Assembly (NCBI GenBank): GCA_003254885.1 | Contig: QANT01003759.1 | Location: 1-20,000 of the forward strand | Reading direction: 5' to 3' | DNA: 20,000 bases | From: Purshia tridentata | Lineage: Eukaryota; Streptophyta; Magnoliopsida; Rosales; Rosaceae | Part shown: positions 10,467 through 19,101 of the stretch, piece after piece | How positions within the stretch are numbered: the first letter of the stretch is position 1 | Layout of the letters: every line of letters begins with the position of its first letter | Notes under the pieces: model-generated | The model's database searches: none | What the model saw: only the letters and a program-made list of their open reading frames with translations | Told to the model about the DNA's origin: nothing | Made by a program: the position numbers and the translations under genes

Positions 10467-10785
10467 ATTTTTCTTTTTGGTATACAAAATTGCCACTCCT
10501 TTATACAAGAATGGGTTTAGGGTTAAACTGTAAAAATACTTCAATTCGGACTCTTTCGTGTCCGCAGTCGGTGCCAACCCCAAAGCTAAAAGCTCAGAAT
10601 CCACCAATAAAGCATCAAATGGTGCCCCATTCACATAAAAGTGTGTCATTCCTATTGTCCAAAAAAGTTGGTCAAAATAATAAAATAATTTTGAGTTTGA
10701 CCATCACAATCTTTAGATTGTTACAACTCAAAAGAAGAATCGTCACATGCGCTTTGGTAAGACCATCATCCCATTGGTAAATCAG
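10467..10785. other. intergenic DNA without a supported gene
   Basis: Overlapping ORFs of 90-96 codons exist on both strands, but none shows a domain, a convincing start context or splice extensions. A GC-richer patch (about 10545-10640) may be old transposon sequence. Nothing else can be assigned. Confidence 0.4.
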
Positions 10786-10786
10786 A

Positions 10787-10850
10787 AATCCCTAATCAAT
10801 GTGATGGGATTGATTAATACTTCAAAATATTAACAATTAATCCCAATGTG
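10787..10850. repeat. imperfect inverted repeat around gggattgattaa
   Basis: The stretch aatgtgatgggattgatt (10798-10815) pairs imperfectly with the reverse complement of caattaatcccaatgtgaaa (10833-10852). A nested arm pair taatcaat/attgatta also lies at about 10793-10819. Short foldback DNA, probably a MITE remnant. Confidence 0.45.
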
Positions 10851-11261
10851 AAATCATTAATAAATAAATCGAGTTAACTTTGTTAAAATTTGACTATAAC
10901 TTGCACTCATTAATTTATCGCATCCCCGTTATTTGGCGGTTATGATTAATGAAATTACACGTTTCAACTTTTACAACCCAACCGTTTGTAACTACTAACT
11001 ACTAACTACAAACTACTAAGCAGGACGAAAAAGAAAGGAGGAAAAGGAAAACAAAACATGGCAAAAGAGGCAAGAGGCAAAAAGAGTCTAAGAAGACGAT
11101 CAAATCTGTAGCAGAAAGAAAAAAAATAGACAACAATTAAATGAGGAAGGTGGTGGGCCCACTGGGGGGACTGAATCTCACAGAGGTTCATGCACCTTGC
11201 CCTCTTTTCATCTGCTTCGGTTCCAAAACAAGCAAAGAAAGTCCACAAATTCAGATTTCAT

Positions 11262-11300
11262 CGATTTTTCTGTCCAAATATATATAATCAACCAGTTGTT
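11262..11300 (+). promoter_or_regulatory. TATA-containing core promoter of the RTE1 homologue
   Basis: The sequence ccaaatatatataatcaacc (11274-11293) is a good TATA-box match. It lies about 30 bp before a CT-rich leader that begins near 11310. This places the transcription start at roughly 11305-11320. TATA match: seen. Start site: inferred from the usual 25-35 bp spacing. Confidence 0.5.
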
Positions 11301-11314
11301 GCTTCTAGAAAACA

Positions 11315-11446
11315 ATGAACAACAACAACAAAAGCTCTTCTTCTTATTCTTTCTCCTTCAGTCTTCACCGTCTTCTTCCTTGTCACCGGCTTTTACCTTG
11401 CAGGCGCTTTCATATTCCTCCTCCCAGCTATCACCACTCTCTACAG
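11315..11446 (+). other. putative 5' UTR exon of the RTE1 gene
   Basis: CT-rich sequence ends at a donor (ctacag|gtcagtag, GT at 11447-11448). A matching acceptor (atttgtggcag) lies at 11913, giving a 467-nt leader intron. This exon contains an ATG at 11315 opening a 44-codon frame that after splicing would stop 9 codons into the next exon. If transcription starts just before 11315, this is a spliced 53-codon uORF. Splice assignment is by consensus only. Confidence 0.4.
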
Positions 11447-11972
11447 GTCAGTAGCATGAAATTCTTTCTCAAAGCTCCAATCTTTGTCGACCCAAATGCA
11501 TTATTTGTGGTTTGGATCTTGTTTTCCTTCAATGTATTTTCAATTTTATGGAAAAACCCATCTGGGTATTGTCTGGTTAGCAAGATCATTTTTGGGAAAT
11601 AAAAATTGGAACTTTAAGCCATTCATTTCCTGTCATCAAACATGATTGATGTCATTCAGTGTTTCTCAGCTTAAACCCATTTGGGGTACTGTCTGGGTTT
11701 TGCTGGAAGCTGATGTTTCATTTCTTAAATTACAATTGAACACATGGGGTATTTTTTGGGCTGCAATGTATTTTCAATGATTTTTCTTTCTTCCTGGAAG
11801 TGAAGATCAAACCATTGATGTAAGCAGGCGAGGGTTTCATTAGATTTTTAATAATCCCACACCCTCTTTGAATTTTTTTTGCCTAATACCTTCCAATTTT
11901 TAATTTGTGGCAGACGGACTATCTTACTGGCAGATTGCGCTGAGTCTTATAGTATTGGGATACAAAATTGGT

Positions 11973-12045
11973 ATGTCTGGAGCTGTGGTTTGACACTCTG
12001 ATGTTTCTTCTCAAAAGATTGAGCAAAGCATATGCCGTACGGTAG
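11973..12045 (+). other. two short uORFs in the RTE1 leader
   Basis: The first uORF (11973-11993) is 6 codons plus TGA. The second (12001-12045) is 14 codons plus TAG, overlaps the first RTE1 ATG (12032) in another frame, and ends 11 nt before the next in-frame RTE1 ATG (12056). The AUGs at 12001 and 12032 have weak contexts (C at -3). The AUG at 12056 has a strong one (A at -3, G at +4). Translation control is inferred. Confidence 0.4.
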
Positions 12046-13006
12046 ACCTTCTATCATGGAGCTAAAAGAAGCTTATGATATTGAACGACATTTGAGCTCT
12101 ACACAGGGTATTCAGCATGAGCTGTGGCCTCTTGGTGAGATTGATCCAAAGAATTCCAAGTTTCCCTGTTGTTTAGTTTGGACTCCTCTCCCAGTAGTCT
12201 CTTGGTTGGCACCTTTCATTGGACATGTTGGCATTTGCAGGGAGGATGGAGCCATTTTAGATTTCTCAGGCTCCAATTTTGTGAATCTTGATGAGTTTGC
12301 ATTTGGTGCTGTAGCCAGATATCTTCAACTTGATAGAAAACAGGTACTGTGTCATTTTGCATTTGTACAGAGTATTCAACTTGATATATATTCTGTTTAA
12401 ATATTCAAGTTGTTTCCACCAAATGCACATGTAACAATCAATTACAGATGTGGGCAACATCATGCTTTTGATTTCATATCATCTATTTGCATGTTACTGT
12501 GTGTGAAGAGATAATTAGCTTTGACTTCTTAACCAATTGGTCCCTTTGAAAATTTTGTTCTGGAATTTTAAATGTGAAAACAGTGTTGTTTTGCCCCAAA
12601 TATGGGTAGCCACACTTGCAAGCATGGCTACAAGCATGGAGAGTTTGGGACTGCAGTCACTTGGGATGATGCCCTGCGGTCAAGTGCGCACTACTTTGAA
12701 CACAAAACCTACAACCTCTTCACTTGCAACTGCCACTCATTTGTAGCCAACTGCCTGAATCGGCTCAGCTATGGTGGATCAATGAGTTGGAACATGATAA
12801 ATGTGGCAGCCTTGGTACTGCTTAAGGGGCATTGGGTTGATGGCATGTCAGTCTTGAAATCGTTCCTGCCTTTTGTACTGGTGCTCTCACTAGGTGTTTA
12901 CATGGTTGGGTGGCCATTCATGATTGGGCTTCTATCCTTCTCTCTCCTCCTCTTGGTTTGGTTTCTACTGGGCACTTATTGTGTAAAGACCTTGTTAGAA
13001 TGCTAG
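12032..13006 (+). CDS. RTE1: RTE1 (REVERSION-TO-ETHYLENE SENSITIVITY1) homologue, 2 coding exons
   Basis: Membrane protein of the RTE1/DUF778 (animal TMEM222) family. In Arabidopsis, RTE1 sits in ER and Golgi membranes, binds the ethylene receptor ETR1 and promotes its signalling, so it represses ethylene responses. Exons 12032-12343 and 12584-13006, GT-AG intron, phase 0, 244 aa (Arabidopsis RTE1 is about 250). Conserved blocks: [20 protein letters not shown] (36-55), [19 protein letters not shown] (62-80), DEFAFG (87-92), HTCKHGYKH (114-122), [20 protein letters not shown] (143-162) and [10 protein letters not shown] (166-175). Two strong membrane spans lie at about 197-216 and 218-240. The [10 protein letters not shown] block and conserved DEFAFG and DRKQCC contexts place it nearer RTE1 than the paralogue RTH, though a tree would be needed. 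Start: 12032 is the longest; 12056 (Met9) has the much better context. An upstream leader intron is likely. Confidence 0.9.
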
Positions 13007-13637
13007 TTCCTTTTGTCACAGTGTTGATCAGTTTTTATGGAGGAAGCAGATGTAATGTAGTTAAGTTCCATGACTGTCTAATAGTATCTCATACAATGAT
13101 TTTGGCTACATTGAAAGGGATCGAGCGCTTGACATGTTATAATAGTTTGATAGGAAAACGATGTATTGCAAGGGACCCTCATCTGATGTAATGGAAAATA
13201 AGCTTTAGAGGGAGTTAAAGATCCCCCAAGCTACAAGGATATCATAAAAACTGTTCAGTCAACCTAAGCTTTTTTAAGTAATTAGATCGTGGCATCACTA
13301 CTAGGAATAATAAAAATTCTCTAATTTCTGGACGCTCTGTCATTTAATATTAAAACGAAAAAAAGTTTCAATCAAAACGTTGGTACTAACATTAGCTGGT
13401 CCGTTTTGCTATGAGCATATGAGTGCGCCAGACATATACAATGTTTGAGGTCGCATGCAGAATATCTTATTACATTTACTGTCCGAGAAGGCAAGACAAA
13501 GTTAAGAATTACATTAGGACTGCATATGAGATTTGCAATGGACAGCTCTGCCCCTCGAGTTTATCTTAAGTGCTTATAGTGAGTACCGAGAAAAATTGAG
13601 CAGTGTCCGGTAGAACTGGCCTTTGCAGGAATCTGAC
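13007..13637. other. convergent 3' UTRs of RTE1 (+) and the unknown gene (-)
   Basis: No coding sequence. An AATAAA at 13309-13314 could be the RTE1 polyadenylation signal, about 300 nt after its stop. The remaining 320 bp would contain the 3' UTR of the minus-strand gene. No repeat seen. Confidence 0.4.
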
Positions 13638-15334
13638 TCATGCTCCATACTTGGGGGCCTTCCAGAGCTTGAAGGCTACTTCATGCAGAAACCTATCTGC
13701 CGGTATTACAAGATTTCCGCTGTGCTGCATTGAAAAGAACAAGTTTCAGTTGTAAAAATGCTCTAAGCCATTTTAGAGAGAGTACTTTAAGTTAAACGCC
13801 AAACACATTTTAAGGTAATATCAGTTAAATAAACATGGAAATGCAGAAACATTAATATCTGATAATCTCAAAGTGTACCTCTTTGAAATCTTCAAAAGAG
13901 AATGTCTCTGCCATATCCTTGCGGGTCACAGCATATTGCCACTGAGCAATTAACATTGGGCAATGGTGCCTATTCACAAAAGATAGCAGGGGTATTATAA
14001 GGAATTTCAAGTAGTGCAAGAAACCACTAAGTGTTTACTCACCTAACATCCTTCCGTGGATTCTCTCCTCTCATGGTGTAACTTTGACGTGGAAAGAACT
14101 TTGAAAGATCAGGGATTCTATCATCTTTTATAGTTAAGACTGACAAGTTGGGGTCATCTTTTTCGGAGACATTCCCATAGCTCAGCACAACAGACAAGTG
14201 CAAACGGGAACCGATTTCAGATCCCGGTTGAGCTATGCGCCCTATTGCATCAACTAGAGCATTGAGATATTCCACATCAGCGGAAATAGCCTTGCCTTTC
14301 TCAACATTCACCTCACCGGCCCCAACATGCACAAAAACTATATCATACTGGCTTGTCTCCACTGTCTCCCCTCCTTGAAATCCAAGCAACTTCAGCAACT
14401 CAGATTCCACACTCTCAGCTGGTGGTCCATAAATTTGGAAAACGCTGAAACCAAGCTTGGCAGCAAAAGATTTCAAACTTGAATTGCTTGTAAAAATAGC
14501 AGCTTTCATCCCCATGAATCTGAAGCATTATAAAAAGGCAACTTAGTTAACTTTGAGTTAACAGTTAATAGTTCTACCATTGCCAATTACAACTGACTGA
14601 GCAAAAACCAAAAGTATTATTACCTTTCTGATAAGGTCTTAATGGACGATTCCTTCCCACATTCTTCTTCAGTGGTACCTCCACTCTGAGAAACAACGTG
14701 ACAAAAACTACTCAAGGTATATGATTATAAACTAAACTTTGTAAGAATATGAAGTATGCGTATCTCACTTGATCAAGGTAAGCTTCATATGCATCCAGCA
14801 TTACTGCATATTCTCTAACTATTCTCTCATCCTCGGTTTCTGCAATCTAAATTCAAGTAAATCCCAATGCGGGGAAGGAGGAAAAGCATGCCAAAATGAA
14901 TATGAACAAAATCAGTACAAAGAAATTTCGATTGCAATGCATCGCCAATTAGAAATTTAACTGGATAAATATAATTTTTGGAAGGCTGAAGAACAAAGCA
15001 AATTTAGACCCAAATACCAAGAATAAGTAGAACTGAATTGCATTTCAGCTCGCATACATGCAATTTTAACTTGAGCATATGAAAAATTAACAAACTTGGT
15101 CAATATGAATGGAACTGAAAAAACGCTCATATGATTAAGAGCGAATTCATAGATGATTAGGAGCAGCATTTGATGACACCCAGAACACAAAACGAGAGCA
15201 TGGATAGTTGCTCACTCCAAAGCCTCATAGGCTCCTATGATTCTTTTCTAGGAAAATTGTATATGATTCCTTCTTTATTAATAAATTACTGTATCTGTTC
15301 AAAGCGATAATCACCAGAGACAAACACACAGAGC

Positions 15335-15370
<36 letters not shown>

Positions 15371-15518
15371 AAGGACCTGAGGTAGGGGCAATGGGGAGGC
15401 TCAAGAAGCCGCAGGAAGCTCTGGAAGCGAGAGAGTGGAGATGGGTGTGTGATGGGTTGACGAAACGGGCCAACCCATCTCCGTACAAAACCATAGCTCG
15501 GCTTGGCTTGTCCGCCAT
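13638..15518 (-). CDS. conserved plant protein of unknown function, 6 exons
   Basis: Exons in transcription order: 15518-15377, 14839-14769, 14685-14624, 14519-14043, 13969-13879, 13724-13638. All introns are GT-AG and the phases close exactly to 309 aa. The protein starts MADKPSRAMVLYGDGLARFV and continues with NPSHTHLHSLASRASCGF (21-38), an acidic stretch (SETEDERIVREYAVMLDAYE), SERFMGMKAAIFTSNSSLKS, ELLKLLGFQGG, YDIVFVHVGAGEV, then NPRKDVRHHCPMLIAQWQYA and C-terminal FLHEVAFKLWKAPKYGA. I recognise this as a plant-wide family without an established function. The YGDG near the N terminus with conserved His and Asp recalls the start of alkaline-phosphatase/phosphoglycerate-mutase folds, but I cannot support an enzyme assignment. 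There is no signal peptide or membrane span, so it is probably soluble. The ATG at 15518 has a strong context (G at -3, G at +4) and is the only ATG in frame. Confidence 0.82.
15337..15369. repeat. (GA)n microsatellite
   Basis: About 16 uninterrupted GA dinucleotides, lying within intron 1 of the minus-strand unknown gene, about 7 bases from its exon 1 donor at 15376-15375. On the transcribed strand it reads (CT)n immediately after the donor, where it could influence splicing or act as a GAGA-type element. It is expected to vary in length between individuals. Confidence 0.9.
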
Positions 15519-15748
15519 TGCTGTTTCTGTAATCTGGGTTTGCAACAACCAGGGGGCAGAGAGATTACTCTGATTTTAGTAAAGCGTGGGGTTTCTGATA
15601 TGGGAATAATGTGCACGTGGCATGCTTTGGAGATGACAACACCAAAAGCTAGATGCCCTCTTACCAAAAACAAAAAAGTCCCAAAAAGCCTTATTCTTTG
15701 GTAGAGTTGGGCCCAAGCACGCCTTCTTCGAACGGAGCTCCATCTGAA
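15519..15748. promoter_or_regulatory. divergent promoter with a G-box/ABRE
   Basis: This 230-bp spacer separates the minus-strand unknown gene from a plus-strand small gene. It contains CACGTG at 15614-15619 in the context gCACGTGGC, matching both the G-box and the ABA-response element core. No clear TATA box is seen on either strand. The site is near the middle, so it could serve both genes. Motif: seen. Shared control: inferred. Confidence 0.5.
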
Positions 15749-16482
15749 ATGGGGAAGATTTCTCTGCATTTCTCGGATCTCCAACAGAATCAGGCAAGTC
15801 TACCACAACTCTTTCACTTTGAGTCCATTTCAACGACCACCATTTCAAAGCTCGTACCTTTAGCTAATTTGTATGCTTGCATATTGAATATGAAGGATAG
15901 TGGCGTTTTGAGTATCCCAGTTTGGTTCTAGCTTTGGTGTGGTTGTCATCTCAGCTTTCATACGGGATTGTAAAATGGATATCGAATATGAAGTTATTTG
16001 CTATGAATATTCTTAAGCAATTAGTGCATACTAGATGTTGCATTGGGCAACTATGTTCAACTATGTTCCTCTTCCTCATTGCAGGGGCTGCTTCGTCATT
16101 AGCTCTTCTCCTATGTGCAACTATGTTCCTCTTTGAGCACAGGCACGCCTTGACGTGCTTTGATCCAAACACCTCATTTTGGAGAAGAATTTGTGTCATA
16201 TTAAGAGTATATGACCAAAAAGACCCGAGTTGGCATACTTTTAAGGAGAGCAGTCCAGATAATGTTCATGGTATACGTGCGGTTGAATCCTCACCAAACA
16301 CCAACTGCCCCCCAAGGTCCTCAATCTATTCAAATCACATTGAATCACGCGTTGTATCTGAAGAGCTGGGAACACCTTCTACTGAGCTTAGTGATTTGAA
16401 TCCCAATGGTCAAGCAACCCAAGAGATTGAATATGCTATTGAGTTTACTTCCCCATCTGAAGATATACCCACAACTCATTAG
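15749..16482 (+). CDS. putative small single-pass membrane protein, unresolved splicing
   Basis: Not recognised. An ATG at 15749 opens MGKISLHFSDLQQNQ, in frame with an earlier ATG at 15653. A second open stretch (16085-16482) encodes a hydrophobic segment (AASSLALLLCATMFLF), then HRHALTCFDPNTSFWRRICV and a 90-residue Ser/Pro/Glu-rich tail. A strong acceptor (ttcctcattgcag, AG at 16083-16084) precedes it. The best donor near exon 1 is a GC donor (cag|gcaagt at 15794), but it gives an early stop. A weaker GT donor at 15798 keeps the frame and would give about 148 aa. The second part could instead start from an ATG at 15988. This may be a lineage-specific gene, a gene fragment or an unannotated transcript. 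Confidence 0.35.
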
Positions 16483-16917
16483 ATTGCCCAAGAAAGCTAT
16501 TGATTTAGTTTCACAACAATATGGTTTAGCCCCAAGGGAGACACGTGCCGAAGGTGACACAGTGTTTTAATTATATTGGTAAAAATGATGCAAATAATTC
16601 TTTTGTATATAGGCTATGTAGTATGTACCAGTGTACTTATGTTAATACTTGTATATACTTGGATTGGTCTTATGCTTTATTTCTGAATGTTTTTATATAC
16701 AAAGTAATTATATTACAAAAGTTAACAGAAAATGGTATCACTCTCTTTATATTATGAACATATTGAAGCGCCTATTTATCTGCACTCACACTTGTAAATA
16801 GGTTCTCTCTAGATTTTAAGAGGAGAAGACCTGCTGATTGAAGGTGGCTCTGCAAGACACTCAAGCTTTGGAATTCTCCTTCAAAGATCCTCTGCAGGAA
16901 AAGGCTTCAAATTCTGA
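16483..16917. other. convergent 3' regions of the small (+) gene and CBL10 (-)
   Basis: Non-coding, 435 bp between the two stop codons. It should hold both 3' UTRs. TGTA and TTATATTA-type words between 16600 and 16760 fit plant poly(A) regions on both strands, but no cleavage site can be fixed. Confidence 0.4.
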
Positions 16918-18370
16918 TCAGTCTTCAACTTCGGTGTAAATAATGAAACTTGGAAACACTGTGGTGATGTCCCTAGAGGAAGTGGTTGACAAGGCAGATC
17001 AGTAATTTTCAATATTCAGTATCATGAAAAGTTAAGGATGTATGTATAGGTTCAAATAAAAGACACAGACAAGTTACATACTTCAAATAAGGAAGAGTCA
17101 TGCTTTTCAAAAGAGATGGATGCCGAACCACAAATGCTGTCCATTCTTCTTTATTAATCTTACCATCTTTGTCAGCATTGGCATCAGCAAACGTCTGCAA
17201 CACAATTAAAGATGCCTTGAGTACTAAATTCCCATAAGATGATGACAACACCCAGATGGTAAATAAAATTCAGACCTACACAACTACTTAGTCCTTGCCT
17301 TATCAATGATAGCCTCAAGAAGATCATCTGACAATTTCATGTCAGACTCCATCATTAAGGCAATCACCATTTGCTTAACCTGAAAAACATATAGAGGCCA
17401 TTAAGTACTAAGCATTCATCCAAGGTATCCAGTTAAGTACCCAATAAAACGTATATTGCCTTGGAGGCTTATACATTAAAGAATAGTACACTCACTTCTT
17501 CTCGCTCAATGAACCCAGTTTGTCTCGGATCATACAGCCTAAATGCAACTGCAAATAATAAACAGGAAATATAAAAAAGAAAGATAATGACCTGCATTTG
17601 TATAAATCAATACATCACACTGCCTCTTGTAACAGTAACACTTACAATCAATTTTGTCCTCTATAGGGGCATAGGGATGAAACACATTGAGTGCATGAAC
17701 AAAATCATCAAATTCAATGACACCCTTTTTCTTTTCATCAAAGAGATCAAAAACCTAAAAAATCAAAATCAAAATCAAGTTGAATAAATAGGTGCAGTGC
17801 ATATATATACTACAATAAGATAAAAGTTGTTCTGAATCATTTACCCGGTCCAGAAAAATATTTTCTACATAGGGAGTTCTGAATAGTGCTAATTGAAGCT
17901 CTTCCTAAAACACAAACATTCGTCAACATCCAAACTATTATACAAATGCCAGTATCCAAAAAAAACTCTGAGTAATTTGACCCACCTTGTGAATCGACCC
18001 GTCATCGATCATTGAACTACTCAACTTCTTAAACAGCTCATACAATGCCTCCAGTTCATTCACAGTAACTGCATCATGCAAGTTGATACAAGCAAGTAAG
18101 TAACACAGCCCATCAAAACCAACACACAACCCTGAAAAACCTACCATTCAACTCCCCATTTAAGCTAATTTAACTTATAATTCAAAATTCGAACTTTTCC
18201 GAATTCATTTGCTTACATCTGGTTTCGTCGGCAAGGCGACTCATATCTCCGAAAGCATAACAGCGTTTGGTTTGTCGAGGACGGTAACTGAAGCAATCGG
18301 TGACAGCCAAGACCAACAGCTCTATTATCGCTATAAATGGTTTAAACGCCCCGCAGATCCGCTCGCCCAC
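16918..18370 (-). CDS. CBL10: calcineurin B-like calcium sensor, CBL10 type, 8 exons, 5' end unresolved
   Basis: Calcium sensor that binds and activates CIPK kinases; Arabidopsis CBL10 works with SOS2/CIPK24 in shoot salt tolerance at vacuolar and plasma membranes. Exons in transcription order: up to 18217, 18068-17986, 17904-17845, 17754-17646, 17548-17496, 17379-17299, 17194-17082, 16972-16918. From the codon at 18370 this gives 235 aa; Arabidopsis CBL10 has 256. The N terminus holds the hydrophobic segment that marks CBL10 ([19 protein letters not shown], residues 9-27 from 18370). Four EF-hands follow: a degenerate loop near 68-80, then 105-116, 142-153 and 186-197. The C terminus has FPSF (224-227), the CIPK-phosphorylated motif. 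The intron after exon 6 uses a GC donor (17298-17297). No in-frame ATG lies between the in-frame stop at 18496-18494 and 18370, so the true start is unresolved. Frames and splice sites otherwise agree throughout. Confidence 0.85.
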
Positions 18371-18372
18371 TG

Positions 18373-18417
18373 TTAAAGAGCTTGATCTCTGCTCAAAACC
18401 AAACCCAAAACAAGCAT
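18373..18417 (-). other. out-of-frame ATG ORF just upstream of CBL10
   Basis: The nearest upstream ATG on this strand (18417-18415) opens a 14-codon frame that ends with TAA at 18375-18373. It is offset from the CBL10 frame by one nucleotide. It is either a uORF or the real start displaced by a one-base deletion in one of the intervening T runs. The two cannot be separated from this sequence. Confidence 0.4.
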
Positions 18418-18419
18418 AA

Positions 18420-18820
18420 ACAGTAGGAGGAAGAAGAACCGGCCAAAAAATAGATAGGAAGAAGAGAAAAAAATTACTAAGAAAAAAATAAGCTTATTTG
18501 GACATTTATCTTGTAGGCTATTGGTTTTCCCACTTTACCCCCTTCAAATTTAAAGTCTCCTTTTATTTTATATTAGACTCTTGACTTCGTATATATCTAT
18601 TTAAATTTTTATTATGTGATCTTTTTATATTTTTAATAAATTATTTTCACCTTTTTAAAGTAATGGAGTATTTTTTATTTTTAAAATTATATTTTAATTT
18701 TTATTTTACAATTATATTCTTATTTATTAAATTAAATTAAGAATATTTATAAAAAACTAAAATTTAATAAAATCTGTCTCTTAACTTTTTAATAATAAGT
18801 ATAATATCTCTTATATCCAA
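18420..18820. other. CBL10 upstream region and AT-rich intergenic DNA
   Basis: The first 100 bp should hold the CBL10 leader or promoter (minus strand); no clear TATA box or motif can be assigned. The rest is very AT-rich with no ORF or repeat of note. Confidence 0.4.
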
Positions 18821-18828
18821 GGAATGTA

Positions 18829-18894
18829 ATTTCGATTTCGAGGAAATTTTCGATGGAAATTTCGATGGAAATTTCGATCGAATTTCGATTTCGC
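18829..18894. repeat. short tandem array of ggaaatttcgat units
   Basis: Units of 11-13 bp, ggaaatttcgat and variants, lie head to tail at 18842-18889, flanked by gatttcg words. Several units contain aaatttcga, close to the self-complementary decamer CGAAATTTCG. The same word recurs about 500 bp downstream, suggesting both belong to one decayed transposon with subterminal repeats. Confidence 0.7.
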
Positions 18895-19101
18895 TAGAGT
18901 TTAGACAAAAACGATGAAAATTGCTATTAAATGACGGAAATTTTAAATAAAACTTTACTATATGTTTATTTAACATATTATATATTACATTTATAAAAAA
19001 CATTGAAGGAATTAAACCATATTGTAGGTTTTACGTGATATAAAGTGAATATAATGCATATTGCAGGTAAATTCCATTAAAAAAATATTACACTAATTAA
19101 T
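18895..19101. other. AT-rich intergenic DNA
   Basis: Nothing recognisable. It lies between two repeat blocks and may be the interior of a transposon remnant. Confidence 0.35.

Noticed and set aside
10377..10780. Overlapping 90-96 codon ORFs on both strands
   Set aside because: No recognisable domain, no exon extension, and weak coding character. Possibly transposon debris, but not supportable as a gene.
2523..13006. Reading the kinase, DUF1230 and RTE1 genes as a functional ethylene cluster
   Set aside because: Each has its own promoter-like region or start, DUF1230 is a plastid protein, and the kinase is not CTR1 itself. Only linkage is seen.
15922..16084. 5' extension of the small membrane protein ORF
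   Set aside because: This part reads through what looks like an intron with a strong acceptor at 16084; the residues are not distinctive. Kept only as an alternative start.
18764..19003. Minus-strand ORF with repeated SKFPSKFPSK
   Set aside because: The repeat is the translation of the ggaaatttcgat tandem array, not a protein repeat.
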